Origin: Oscillospiraceae bacterium
GTDB lineage: Bacteria > Bacillota > Clostridia > Oscillospirales > Oscillospiraceae
DNA length: 64,000 bases
Assembly (NCBI GenBank): GCA_017465625.1
Contig: JAFTVV010000037.1
Location: 62,001-126,000 of the forward strand
Reading direction: 5' to 3'
Below, in pieces: positions 8,913 through 17,900 of the stretch (position 1 is the first letter of the stretch; each line of letters opens with the position of its first letter). The notes below the pieces were generated by a model that saw only the letters and a list, made by a program, of their open reading frames with translations, had not been told where the DNA came from and did not search any database. Both the position numbers and the translations under genes were made by a program.

Positions 8913-9085
8913 TGTCATTGCGAGCACCCTGAGCGAAGCCGAAGGGTGCGTGGCAATCCGTATCCAAAGGCTCCCTTGTGTAAAGGGAGCTGTCACGCGA
9001 ACAGCGTGACTGAGGGATTGTTACGCGGGTGCTTCGCACCGCAAGAAAACGGATTCCCACGGCTGCTACGCAGCCTCGGAATGAC
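8913..9085. repeat. Dispersed repeat with GTCATT...AATGAC ends
   Basis: A 173-bp intergenic element starting GTCATTGCGAGC and ending CCTCGGAATGAC, so short inverted ends. A shorter relative lies at 14309-14402, and a left half alone at 18579-18618. Inside is a second module (8961-9022): a GGCTCCC/GGGAGC hairpin, CTG, a TCACGC/GCGTGA hairpin, then CTGAGGGA. This is the same architecture as the half-units of the 188-bp repeats at 51902 and 63450. An open frame across it is not a gene. Confidence 0.7.
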
Positions 9086-9126
9086 AGGGGTTTCTTAACG
9101 TAATGACATTGGGGAAAATGCGGCTC

Positions 9127-10986
9127 TTATTTTCCGTAAATGACCAGTGTGCCGCTTTGGGTGCGGAGGGTGTAGCCTTGTTCCTCCAAAAGGGCGCAAA
9201 GAGCGTCGAAACCGCCAAAGCGATCCACCTCTGCCTCGGTGTTGGAGCGAATCACCACATAATCAGAGCTGAGCAAATGCTCTTTGGAGCAGTAGCGCAG
9301 GTCATACAGCACGGCACGCTCCGACAGATAAGCACCGTAAAACGTATGGGTGGTCACGGAAGCATCGTCGGGGATGGTGTTCAGGACATCTGCGACGCTT
9401 TCGTAGTAGGGCGTGTACTGACCGTACAGGGTGCTGTAGTACTGAATTTGGGGTGCTACATTTTGGAAGAAGAAGCCTGCGGATACAAAAATAGCTGCCA
9501 TCAGGGCGCACAGGGGAATCAGCTTCCTGCGCAGGTCTGCCAGATTCACCGCCACCAGATAAACAAGCAGTGCAGTACTGCCGAAATTGTACTGGAAGAG
9601 GATGTTGTGCTGATAGGTGTAGTCGGACATCAGATTGACCAGAATATAGGGAATCAGCAGAATATAGCGATCAAAACGACGGGTAAACAGGGGAATGGCC
9701 ATCAGGGGCAGAACGGTCTGCCCGATATAGGTCAGCTTCTCCTTGTCCACACATTCAAAAAGGGTTTTCATGGGGCACATCAAGGTGGCCTTGATCACCG
9801 CAATCAGGGAGTCGGAGCCGTCATAATTGAAATTTCTGTAGCGGTTGGTCATCACACCGTCACCGTAGGTACGCAGATACCAGGTGACAACCATAAACCA
9901 GCACAGCGCACCGATGAGCAGACCGATGCCCAGCCACAGCTCTTTTTTGTGCCCACGGGGGCAGTCGGTCAGTGCGCGCAAAAGCACATACAGTCCCACG
10001 ATTGCCACATATACTGCCGCATCCTCCTTGACGCACAGGGTCAGCAGGGCGAAAATCACCGTCAGCACCGTGCTGCGTCGATCCACGGCGTACATCAGCC
10101 ACAGCAAAAGAGGCAGTAAGAAGCAATTTTCGTGCAAATCGTAGTAGTTGCCGCCGGCGGTTACCGGCAGAATCAGCAGCAGTGCGCACAGCAGTGTGCG
10201 CAGCAATTGGCTCATACCGTGGCGTTTGCCGATCAGCCACAGAGGGATCACAGCAGATGCCAAAATCACCGGTTGGAGAATCTGCAAGGTGACAGGACTG
10301 GGAAACAGCAGATAAACCGGGAGCATTAAATAATAGATGGGGGAGACGTGCACTGCAAAGTGAGACAATAGGCCGTCCCGTTCCACAGTGGTCATGGGTG
10401 CACCGGTTTCTTTCATATTGTGAAACATCTGCGCGAAGATGCCAAAATCAAAAGTGGGGGTGGAGAAGGTTTTATACCGTCCCACCGTCCAGGCACTGAC
10501 CGCGATCACAAAGCCCAAAGCCATCAGCCCCACCGAAATGGCATACACGGGGCAGTTTTTTTCCAAAACCGGTGGCAGTGCGCCGCCACGGGGCACATTT
10601 TTTGTTTTTTGGGCGGCAGAAGCACCGAAAAGTCCGTAGATCACCAGGATGCCCAAAATCAGCAGGCAAAGCAGCAAAAACGGGGTGGTGTAGCTGGCAG
10701 AAAGGGCGAGGATGCTCAAAAGACCGAACACCCCCAAAAACATCCAGCGCTCTGCCTTCCAAAAGGCAGAATAGTTTACCGAAAGAAATGTGAATGCACC
10801 ACCGAAGCACAGGGTGAACAGCAGCACCCGGACAAGGGACATCTGTGCAATGCCCTGAAGCTGAGTCAGCGGTTTTAAATTCTGAGGCAGCAGCGCATAT
10901 TCCAAAGTGGCGGCCATCAGCCAGCCTAAAAGCAGGTGGCGCAGCAGCGCACCGGACGCAAGCTGAGATTTTTCAATCGGTTTCAA
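9127..10986 (-). CDS. DUF2079-family polytopic membrane protein
   Basis: 619 residues with about 13 predicted membrane segments. The DUF2079 signature is clear: FDFGIFAQMFHNM, TTVERDGLLSHFAVHVSPIYYLMLPVYLLFP, then a cytoplasmic or extracytoplasmic tail after the last helices that ends in a soluble alpha/beta part (about 540-619). The fold resembles GT-C-type glycosyltransferases, and the acidic FDFG pair could be catalytic. That role is inference. The N-terminal third (two extra membrane blocks and a linker about 130-145) is longer than the core domain. GGAG precedes the ATG. It follows rodA on the same strand, separated by a hairpin at 11013-11038. Confidence 0.8.
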   Translation of the reverse strand: MKPIEKSQLASGALLRHLLLGWLMAATLEYALLPQNLKPLTQLQGIAQMSLVRVLLFTLCFGGAFTFLSVNYSAFWKAERWMFLGVFGLLSILALSASYTTPFLLLCLLILGILVIYGLFGASAAQKTKNVPRGGALPPVLEKNCPVYAISVGLMALGFVIAVSAWTVGRYKTFSTPTFDFGIFAQMFHNMKETGAPMTTVERDGLLSHFAVHVSPIYYLMLPVYLLFPSPVTLQILQPVILASAVIPLWLIGKRHGMSQLLRTLLCALLLILPVTAGGNYYDLHENCFLLPLLLWLMYAVDRRSTVLTVIFALLTLCVKEDAAVYVAIVGLYVLLRALTDCPRGHKKELWLGIGLLIGALCWFMVVTWYLRTYGDGVMTNRYRNFNYDGSDSLIAVIKATLMCPMKTLFECVDKEKLTYIGQTVLPLMAIPLFTRRFDRYILLIPYILVNLMSDYTYQHNILFQYNFGSTALLVYLVAVNLADLRRKLIPLCALMAAIFVSAGFFFQNVAPQIQYYSTLYGQYTPYYESVADVLNTIPDDASVTTHTFYGAYLSERAVLYDLRYCSKEHLLSSDYVVIRSNTEAEVDRFGGFDALCALLEEQGYTLRTQSGTLVIYGK

Positions 10987-11012
10987 TGCAGGAACTCCTT
11001 TCGTAGACGAAG

Positions 11013-11038
11013 AAGGTGCAGACGGATGCCTGCACCTT
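11013..11038 (-). terminator. Hairpin after rodA (weak terminator or attenuator)
   Basis: A 9-bp stem AAGGTGCAG/CTGCACCTT with an 8-nt loop lies between rodA and the DUF2079 gene. The minus-strand tail is CTTCGTCT, not a clean T-run, so partial read-through is likely. Confidence 0.5.
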
Positions 11039-11043
11039 TTGCT

Positions 11044-12210
11044 TTACAATCTCTTATAAGGTGGGCGGATATACCGTTCCTGACTGGTAGGAGAGGGACG
11101 GGCAAATACGCCTGCCACAAGACCCACCATGGCGTACAGAGAGATCAGGGAAGAGCCACCGTAGCTGATAAAGGGCAGAGTCAAACCGATAACCGGCACA
11201 ATGCCGATACACATACCCACGTTGATACAAAGCTGGAACATCAGTGCCGCGGAAACACCGAAGCAGATCAGACGACGCTTGTAGTCACTGCTGCGTGTGC
11301 CCACCCAAATACAACGGGCGATAATGGCGGCAATCAGCAATACAGTAATGAGACAGCCGATAAAGCCCAGCTCTTCGCCAATGGCGGAGAAGATGTAGTC
11401 GGTGTGCTGTGCAGGCAGTGCACCGGGGATTTGGGTACGGGTGCCGTTAAACAGACCCTGACCGGTCATACCGCCACCCATCAGGGATTTGAGACTGCGC
11501 ACAGTGTGATAACGTTCGTTGATGCCGTTGGGGTCAATGGAGGAGTCGAACACGATCAGAATACGACGCTTCTGATAGTCCTCCAAAAAGCTCCACATAA
11601 TCGGTGCCAGTGCGGCGAGACCGCCGGCTGTTGCGGCAAACCACAAAAGGCTGACGCCGCCGGCGAAGGCCATCCCCAAAAACACGGATACGAAGATCAG
11701 GGACACGCCCAGGTCTTTGGAGATGATCATATTCAGACCCACGATCAGACCGGTATGAAACACCAGATGCATCACCGCTTTGGGACGGGAGGGATTATTT
11801 TGATAGGTGGCCATAACCGAGGCCAGAATCGGCACGAAGAAGATTTTGCAAATTTCCGCAGGCTGAATCTGCACCGGCATAAAGGGAAGCTCCAGCCAGC
11901 TTCGGTTGTCGGAGCCGGCAGGGGTTACACCGAAGGGGAACAGCAGCAGAAGCATAAAGCAGTTGATGGCAACCAGCCAGTTGCGGTGCTCGGTAATAAA
12001 GTCGATATCCACTGCGGAGACGATGAAAAAAATCCCCACACCCAACAAGGCGGCAACGATCTGCACCGCAACGTAACGGGTGCCGCCCTGAGCGTTGGTG
12101 GCACTGGCAATGACCAGTGTACCGAAAGCGGTGGCGGCAAGGCACAGCACCAAAAGGATCAGGTCTGCCTGGCGTATGGTTTTTTTGGTGTAATCAATCA
12201 ATCGACGCAC
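11044..12210 (-). CDS. rodA: RodA/FtsW/SpoVE-family peptidoglycan polymerase, most like RodA
   Basis: 388 residues of SEDS family with about 10 membrane segments. Characteristic parts are WLELPFMPVQIQPAE (around residue 105), ISKDLGVSLIF (the catalytic Asp region), AIGEELGFIG and LPFISYGGSSL. SEDS proteins polymerise lipid II glycan strands, working with a class B penicillin-binding protein. I place the start at GTG 12210: GGAGG (12218-12222) is 7 nt upstream. The ATG at 12216 would leave only 1 nt and the frame from 12297 has no site. No mreBCD or PBP gene lies nearby. RodA is favoured over SpoVE/FtsW because of the short N-terminus and the sequence around PFGVTPAGSDNRSW. Confidence 0.85.
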   Translation of the reverse strand: MRRLIDYTKKTIRQADLILLVLCLAATAFGTLVIASATNAQGGTRYVAVQIVAALLGVGIFFIVSAVDIDFITEHRNWLVAINCFMLLLLFPFGVTPAGSDNRSWLELPFMPVQIQPAEICKIFFVPILASVMATYQNNPSRPKAVMHLVFHTGLIVGLNMIISKDLGVSLIFVSVFLGMAFAGGVSLLWFAATAGGLAALAPIMWSFLEDYQKRRILIVFDSSIDPNGINERYHTVRSLKSLMGGGMTGQGLFNGTRTQIPGALPAQHTDYIFSAIGEELGFIGCLITVLLIAAIIARCIWVGTRSSDYKRRLICFGVSAALMFQLCINVGMCIGIVPVIGLTLPFISYGGSSLISLYAMVGLVAGVFARPSPTSQERYIRPPYKRL

Positions 12211-12307
12211 AAGCATCCCTCCTTTTTGTGCAACTTTACAGACCGTAAAAGGTGGTACAGGCAGGAAAATGCCCCTACATATAGTCCCTTTGGTCATAGC
12301 TGATCAC

Positions 12308-12336
12308 ATTATAGCACCAGTCACGCAAAAAGTAAA
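12308..12336 (-). promoter_or_regulatory. rodA promoter
   Basis: On the minus strand TTTACT (12336-12331), a 17-bp spacer and TATAAT (12313-12308) lie about 100 bp before the rodA start. Confidence 0.6.
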
Positions 12337-12408
12337 CTCTAAACTATTTTGTTTTTGGGCAATGGTTACAAAATAATTACAAAGTTGTTTCTTTTTATGA
12401 AATAGCTA

Positions 12409-12437
12409 TTGCATTTTTCGGTGAAGTGTTGTATTAT
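12409..12437 (+). promoter_or_regulatory. Promoter of the CHAP protein gene
   Basis: TTGCAT (12409-12414), a 17-bp spacer and TATTAT (12432-12437) lie 45 bp before the start codon. Confidence 0.65.
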
Positions 12438-12482
12438 TGCCTTAAACTGAGATAAAAACGGCCATATTTAAGAGGAAAATGA

Positions 12483-14204
12483 ATGAGGTTATTGATGAGA
12501 AGAATTGTAACTTTTATGCTGTGCGCCATCTTGGTGCTTACCTGCTTGCCCCTGACGGTGATGCAGGCGGACGCGGCGTATGAAAATATATACAAAAATA
12601 CAGGCGACCAGCGTGCGGATATCATCGGTGTTGCCCTGACCCAGGTGGGTTATATGGAGGGCAGCAACAACTATACCAAATACGGTGTATGGTTTGGTCA
12701 TTCCAATATGGCGTGGTGCGGTGCATTTGTGTCCTGGTGTGCCAATCAGGCAGGCATCCCCACCAGCGTGCTGAAGAAAAACGGCTTTGCCAGTGCTTCC
12801 AGCTTCGGACTGAGCAATACGTTCAAGGCCGCCAGCCGCCTGCCCCAGTCCGGTGACCTGTTCTTTAAGGATAACGGCAACCACACAGGCCTCGTTTACT
12901 ACGTCAGCGGTGATTATTTCTACACGCTGGAAGGCAACACCTGGGAAAATGACTCCTCCAAGCAGGGTGTGTATATCCGCAAGCGGAAGCTGCACGATGC
13001 CTATTATTTTGCATCTCCCAATTATAACGGCGCAAACAGCCACAGTCATACATACGAAACCAAGGTGGAATCTGCCCACCCCCACAAGGAATATCAGCTT
13101 TGCACCTCCTGCAACTCCAAAAGCTACACCGGCAATACCTCCAAGGTTGCCGATTGCAAGGAATGCATCATGGCAAGCTGCAGCCACAGCTACGGCAGTT
13201 ATACAAAGTACAATGCTACTTATCATAAGGCCACCTGCAAGCACTGCGGCTATGTGGCGCAGGTGAAGCACAGCTGGGGAAATGACAAGGTGATCAAAGA
13301 GGCCACCTGTAAAACCGTGGGCACAAAACAGCAGACCTGCAGTGTCTGCGGTGAGACCAAAACGGTAGACATTCCCAAAAACAGCGCCCATAGCTACGGT
13401 GAATGGATGTATAAGGATGAGACGGTGCACTGCCGCACCTGTACAAGCTGTGGCCACGTGGAGGAAAAGAAGCATACACTGTCCAAAACCTACGGTGCGG
13501 ATGCCGCCTCCCATTGGCGTACCTGCAGCGATTGCATGGGGCGCATCGGCGTGGAGAGCCACAAACGGGGAAGCGATAGCTGTGATGCACCCTGTAAGAC
13601 CTGCTCCTATAAGGAATCCGCAGTCCACGAATACGCACAGCAGTGGGCATACGACGAAAACAGCCACTGGCACACCTGCCTGCACTGCTCCACTGTGGAA
13701 GCAAAGGCGGCGCATACCTACAGTGCCGACTGTGACGAAAGCTGTGACGAATGCGGCTACATCCGCGAAACGGTGCATAGCTGGGGTGCGGAGCTGCATT
13801 CCGATAAAAACGGTCACTGGAGCGAATGTGACGATTGCGGTCAGAAAAGTGATGTGCTGTCCCATAATCCGGGCTCCGGTGCAACCGAGGATCACGCACA
13901 GCTTTGCAAGGATTGCGGCTTTGAAATGGTGCCGGTTCTGACCCACGTGCTGACTGCAATGGATTACAGTCACGATGAAAACGCCCATTGGCTGAATGGG
14001 ACAAATGAGGCAGAAAGTCATAACTGGGACATAGAAAGCGGCAAATGCACCGTGTGCGGTGTGCCTGCGCCCACAGTTCAGGGCGCGGTGGAAATCCCCT
14101 GGATGATTGTGCTTCCTGCAGTAGCCGGGGCGTGTATGCTCAGCGCGTTGCTGATCGCACTGTCCTTGATCCATAAACGTAAAAAGGCCCTTGTGCCGGC
14201 ATAA
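12483..14204 (+). CDS. Secreted CHAP-domain hydrolase with Cys/His-rich repeats and a C-terminal membrane anchor
   Basis: 573 residues. The signal peptide spans about 1-31 (VMQADAA). Residues about 45-175 form a CHAP amidase/endopeptidase: Cys79 in MAWCGAFVSWC is the nucleophile and His134 in GNHTGLVYY the base. It is expected to cut peptidoglycan peptides. From about 185 to 520 there are roughly eight repeats, each with an H..W or H..Y pair and a CxxCG knuckle (CTSCNS, CKHCGY, CSVCGE, CTSCGH, CSDCMG, CLHCST, CDECGY, CDDCGQ, CKDCGF). These look like degenerate zinc ribbons and may be extended wall-spanning or ligand-binding units. A hydrophobic helix (VLPAVAGACMLSALLIALSLI) with a KRKK stop-transfer ends the protein. 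GAGG lies 7 nt before the ATG. Disulfide rather than zinc use is possible. Confidence 0.85.
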   Translation: MRLLMRRIVTFMLCAILVLTCLPLTVMQADAAYENIYKNTGDQRADIIGVALTQVGYMEGSNNYTKYGVWFGHSNMAWCGAFVSWCANQAGIPTSVLKKNGFASASSFGLSNTFKAASRLPQSGDLFFKDNGNHTGLVYYVSGDYFYTLEGNTWENDSSKQGVYIRKRKLHDAYYFASPNYNGANSHSHTYETKVESAHPHKEYQLCTSCNSKSYTGNTSKVADCKECIMASCSHSYGSYTKYNATYHKATCKHCGYVAQVKHSWGNDKVIKEATCKTVGTKQQTCSVCGETKTVDIPKNSAHSYGEWMYKDETVHCRTCTSCGHVEEKKHTLSKTYGADAASHWRTCSDCMGRIGVESHKRGSDSCDAPCKTCSYKESAVHEYAQQWAYDENSHWHTCLHCSTVEAKAAHTYSADCDESCDECGYIRETVHSWGAELHSDKNGHWSECDDCGQKSDVLSHNPGSGATEDHAQLCKDCGFEMVPVLTHVLTAMDYSHDENAHWLNGTNEAESHNWDIESGKCTVCGVPAPTVQGAVEIPWMIVLPAVAGACMLSALLIALSLIHKRKKALVPA

Positions 14205-14219
14205 TAAAAAAGAAACTAC

Positions 14220-14294
14220 GGGCGGATGATATCCGCCCCTACGGTGTTGAACGAAACGTGCAATATAGACCGTAGGGGCGGATATCATCCGCCC
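14220..14294. repeat. REP-type inverted hairpin doublet
   Basis: Two 23-bp copies of a GTAG-footed hairpin, stem GGGCGGAT, in opposite orientation at 14220-14242 (minus) and 14272-14294 (plus), with a 29-bp spacer. The stem is perfect. GTAG at the foot of a hairpin is what RAYT transposases recognise in E. coli. Confidence 0.8.
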
Positions 14295-14308
14295 GCGATG
14301 CTGCCTCT

Positions 14309-14402
14309 GTCATTGCGAGCACCCTGCGTAAAAACGAAGGGTGCGGTGCTCCGCACCGCAAGAAAACGGATTCCCACGTCGCCTGCGGCTCCTCGGAATG
14401 AC
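14309..14402. repeat. Second copy of the GTCATT...AATGAC repeat
   Basis: This 94-bp element starts GTCATTGCGAGCACCCTG and ends CCTCGGAATGAC. It is a shortened version of 8913-9085, lacking the nested hairpin module and sharing the CGCACCGCAAGAAAACGGA segment. Confidence 0.7.
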
Positions 14403-14932
14403 AGGGGATGGAAAACCGCGCAGGTTATCCCGTTACATTGCAGGGAAAACACATATTTGACGACAAAAAATCAAAAAAACAGGGGCTAAATTGTGCATTG
14501 TGCTGATTTTTGCAAAAAGCCCTGCAAACAGGGGATAAACCGCAAAAAACAGGTTGCGTAACAGGTCACAAAATGTTAAAATATGTTTGGAATATTATGT
14601 CCAAAAGTGTATCTGTGGGACGTGTATCTCCGCTCGTTTGGCTGCCATCTCGTAGGGAAAAGGCTTGCCTTTTCTTTATGACGCGGCTGTGCGCGTTTGG
14701 GAGGGAAGGCGAGCCTTTTCTCTACAGAGACCGCAAACCGGCGAGAGGGGTCGTACACCCCCAAAAAAGCGAATATGTACGAAAGGGGAATGTCTACAAA
14801 AAACGGTCAACCACCCACCGCGGCTGCGGGAGCCGCAAAGAAAGTCAACCAACAACGGTAAATACAGCCGGTGCTGTTTAGTCCATTGCTGTATTTATCA
14901 CACAAAAATTGATTGTGGAGGCTAAAAAACAG
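14403..14932 (+). other. 530-bp intergenic region with REP doublet and likely long leader
   Basis: No convincing gene is present. A possible promoter is TTGCGT, 16 bp, TTAAAA around 14552-14579. REP-type hairpins occur at 14652-14674 (GTAG foot, stem GAAAAGGC) and in inverse orientation at 14703-14725. The remaining 200 bp are GC-rich and can fold (for example CGGCTGCGGGAGCCGC near 14818). This may be a structured 5' leader of the large secreted protein. I do not recognise a riboswitch class. Confidence 0.4.
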
Positions 14933-17900
14933 ATGAAAACAACTATGAAACGCATTTTCTCCCTGCTGATTGTCCTTGTGATGGTCTGCGGCATGCTGCC
15001 CGTCGTCGCATCCGCGGCAGAGACAGCAACGCTGACCTTCGATGCCGCCAAGGCAAACAGAACAAGCTTTAGCACGACCAAACAGGTTTGGGCACAGAAC
15101 GGTATTACGTTCACCAACGACAAGGGAGCTTCTAGCAACGATGTCGCAGACTATGGTAACCCTGTGCGGCTTTATGCTAATTCCACCATAACGATTGCAC
15201 ACCCCGGGATGACGAAACTCGTCCTGAAAGGTAGCGAAACCAAGTACCTTGGCGGATTTGCCGCAGGCGGCAATGTCTCTGTAAGCGGCACTACGATCAC
15301 CGTGACCTTTACAGAAGCTACAGATTCCTATACATATAAGCTTTCTAAGCAGCTTCGTCTTAACAGCATTGAGGTAACTTACGATGATGCTGCAGGCGGC
15401 TGCAGCCACACCTACACCGAGGAGATTGCGGCTGTTGATGCTACCTGCACCACTGTCGGTAACACCGCTGGCGTAAGATGTGCCGACTGTGGCCTTGTTT
15501 TGGAAGGCAATGAGCCTGTTGCAGCCCTGGGTCATAAAAATGACGAAGGCGTTGTAACAGATCCCACCTGCCTCGAAGACGGCTACACCACCTACACCTG
15601 TACCGTTTGTGGCAAGAGCACCAAGGAGACCATCGCAGCTACCGGCCATAACTATGTAGACGGCACCTGCACCGGCTGCGGCATTGAACAGCCTACCGGC
15701 CTGGCTGGCAAGTACTACATTGCCGCCAAGCGTAGCACCGGCAACTATATGTATATGACCAACGATCTGGGTTCTGCTTCTACCAAGCGTTATCAGGCGA
15801 TTGACTCCGGTGTGGCAACACTGCCCGAGAGCATTACGGCTCCCGTTGACGCACAGGTCTTTGAGCTGATCTCCGTTGACGGTGGCTACAAGATCAAGGC
15901 CGGCGATCAGTACCTGGGCTGGACCTCCGGCAACTCCGGCGCACTGGTGGACGAGGCTTCTGCCATCACCGCTACCATCGACAGCGCTGCCGACAACACC
16001 TATAATATCCACTTTACTGCAAGTGATGCGGAGCGTTACCTGTCCCTGAACTCCGATGCACAGTACCAGTACTGTGCTTGGTACAAGTCCGGCCAGGTTA
16101 TGAATCTGAGCCTGGTTCCTGTTGCTGTAGCAGAGGAGCCTGAGTGCGAGCACAACTTTGTAGAAGGCATCTGCACCATTTGCGGCGCTACCGATCCCTC
16201 CGAGCCCGAGCCTGAAGAGGTGAAGATTGTCTTCGAACTGGGCGAAAATGGTGACGCTTCCCATGTAGACGGCACATCCGCTACCGAATATACCGAAACT
16301 GTTGGCGACTATACACTGAATATTACTGGCGGTACAAAAATGTATACCGGAGCTGTTGACGCAACGGGCAATGGCTGTATTAAGTTGGGTACCAGCAGTG
16401 TGGTAGGCGGCTTCTCCTTTGTGGTTCCTACTGATGTTGAAAAAGTTGTCATTTGCATCGCAAAGTACAAGGCCAAGACTACAAAAGTTAATGTCAACGG
16501 TACCGAACATACCCTGAGCGCTTCTTCCGATAACGGCGCTTATGACGAGATCACTGTTGACACATCCAGCAGCAAAACGGTCAGTGTTACAACTGTTTCC
16601 GGTGGCGTTCGTGCTATGGTTAACAGCATTACATTTATCTGTGACAAAGCAGACCATACCTGTGATTGGGATGAAGGAACTGTTACCAAAAAAGCTACCT
16701 GTACCACAGACGGCGAAAAAACCTATAGCTGTACTGTTGAAGGCTGTACAAAAACCAAGGTTGAGACAATCCCTGCCACCGGCCACAGCTATGATGAAGA
16801 CGGCGCGTGCACAATTTGCGGTGTTACACCTGCAGAAGTCGTCGATGCGGCTTATGCACTTGCGCCCGACGCATCCCTGGAAGGCACCTATACCTTGACC
16901 GGCGTGATCAGCGCAGTCAATACTGCTTATAATTCCACTTTTCAAAATGTCACTGTTACAATTAATGTTATCGGTGTAGACGGTAAGCCTATTCAGTGCT
17001 ACCGCATGGAGGGCGAGGGCGCTGACCAGATCGGTACTGGCGATACCATTACCGTAACCGGCACCCTGAAGAATTATAATGGCACCATCGAGTTCGATGC
17101 TGGCTGTACCCTGGATAGCTGGAAAGACACCGGAAGTGACTTTGTAAGGCCGACTACTCCTGAAGAGATCGTCAACGCTGCCTATGCTCTGGAAGTAAAT
17201 GCATCTCTGGAAGGCGGCAACTACACCCTGACCGGCGTAATTTCCGAAGTAAAAAATGCTTATAGCGCAAAGTACAGCGATATCACTGTTATGATGGTCG
17301 TTGGCGATATGACCGATAAACCCATTATGTGTTACCAATTGAAGGGCGATGGTGTTGACGAGATCTGTGTTGGCGATTCCATTACCGTAACCGGCACGAT
17401 TAAGAATTACAACGGCACTGTTGAATTCACACCGTGTACACTGGATTCCTATGAAATTAAAAATGGTCATACCATTGTTGTGGATGCGGCTGTCGCTCCC
17501 ACCTATACTGCCACTGGTTTGACTGCGGGTGAACATTGCTCGGTGTGTAACCTGGTTACAGTCGCACAGACGGAAATTCCTGTTCTTGAAAATCCTGTAG
17601 AGACCTACAACATCACATTGAAGGATAATATTGGCATCAACTTTGTGATGAAACTGGCAGAAACCGATGAGGTTACTGTGACCGTAGGCGGCGAGGCAGT
17701 AGACTGCGCTGTGGTTGATGGAAAGCTCTCCATCAATGTGGCGGCTGCCCAGATGACAGATGAAATTGCCATCTATGTCAATGGTCTGCCTTTGGCCAAG
17801 ACCTACTCCGTTCGTGGCTATGCCGATGAGGTTCTGGCCGGCGAGTACGGTGCAAACGTCAAGGCTCTGGTTCGTGCAATGCTCCACTACGGCGCAGCTG

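Noticed and set aside
8874..9098. 74-codon open frame
   Set aside because: It lies wholly in the GTCATT repeat and encodes CHCEHPERSRRV-type sequence, which is repeat translation.
12489..14288. 599-codon antisense frame across the CHAP protein gene
   Set aside because: The sense frame has a signal peptide, CHAP residues and regular Cys repeats. The antisense frame has no initiation site and runs into REP hairpins.
14725..14830. Possible c-di-GMP-I riboswitch, from a GCAAACCGGCGAGAGG stretch
   Set aside because: The second half of the aptamer (the GACGCAAAGCC-type segment and receptor pairing) is not found in place.
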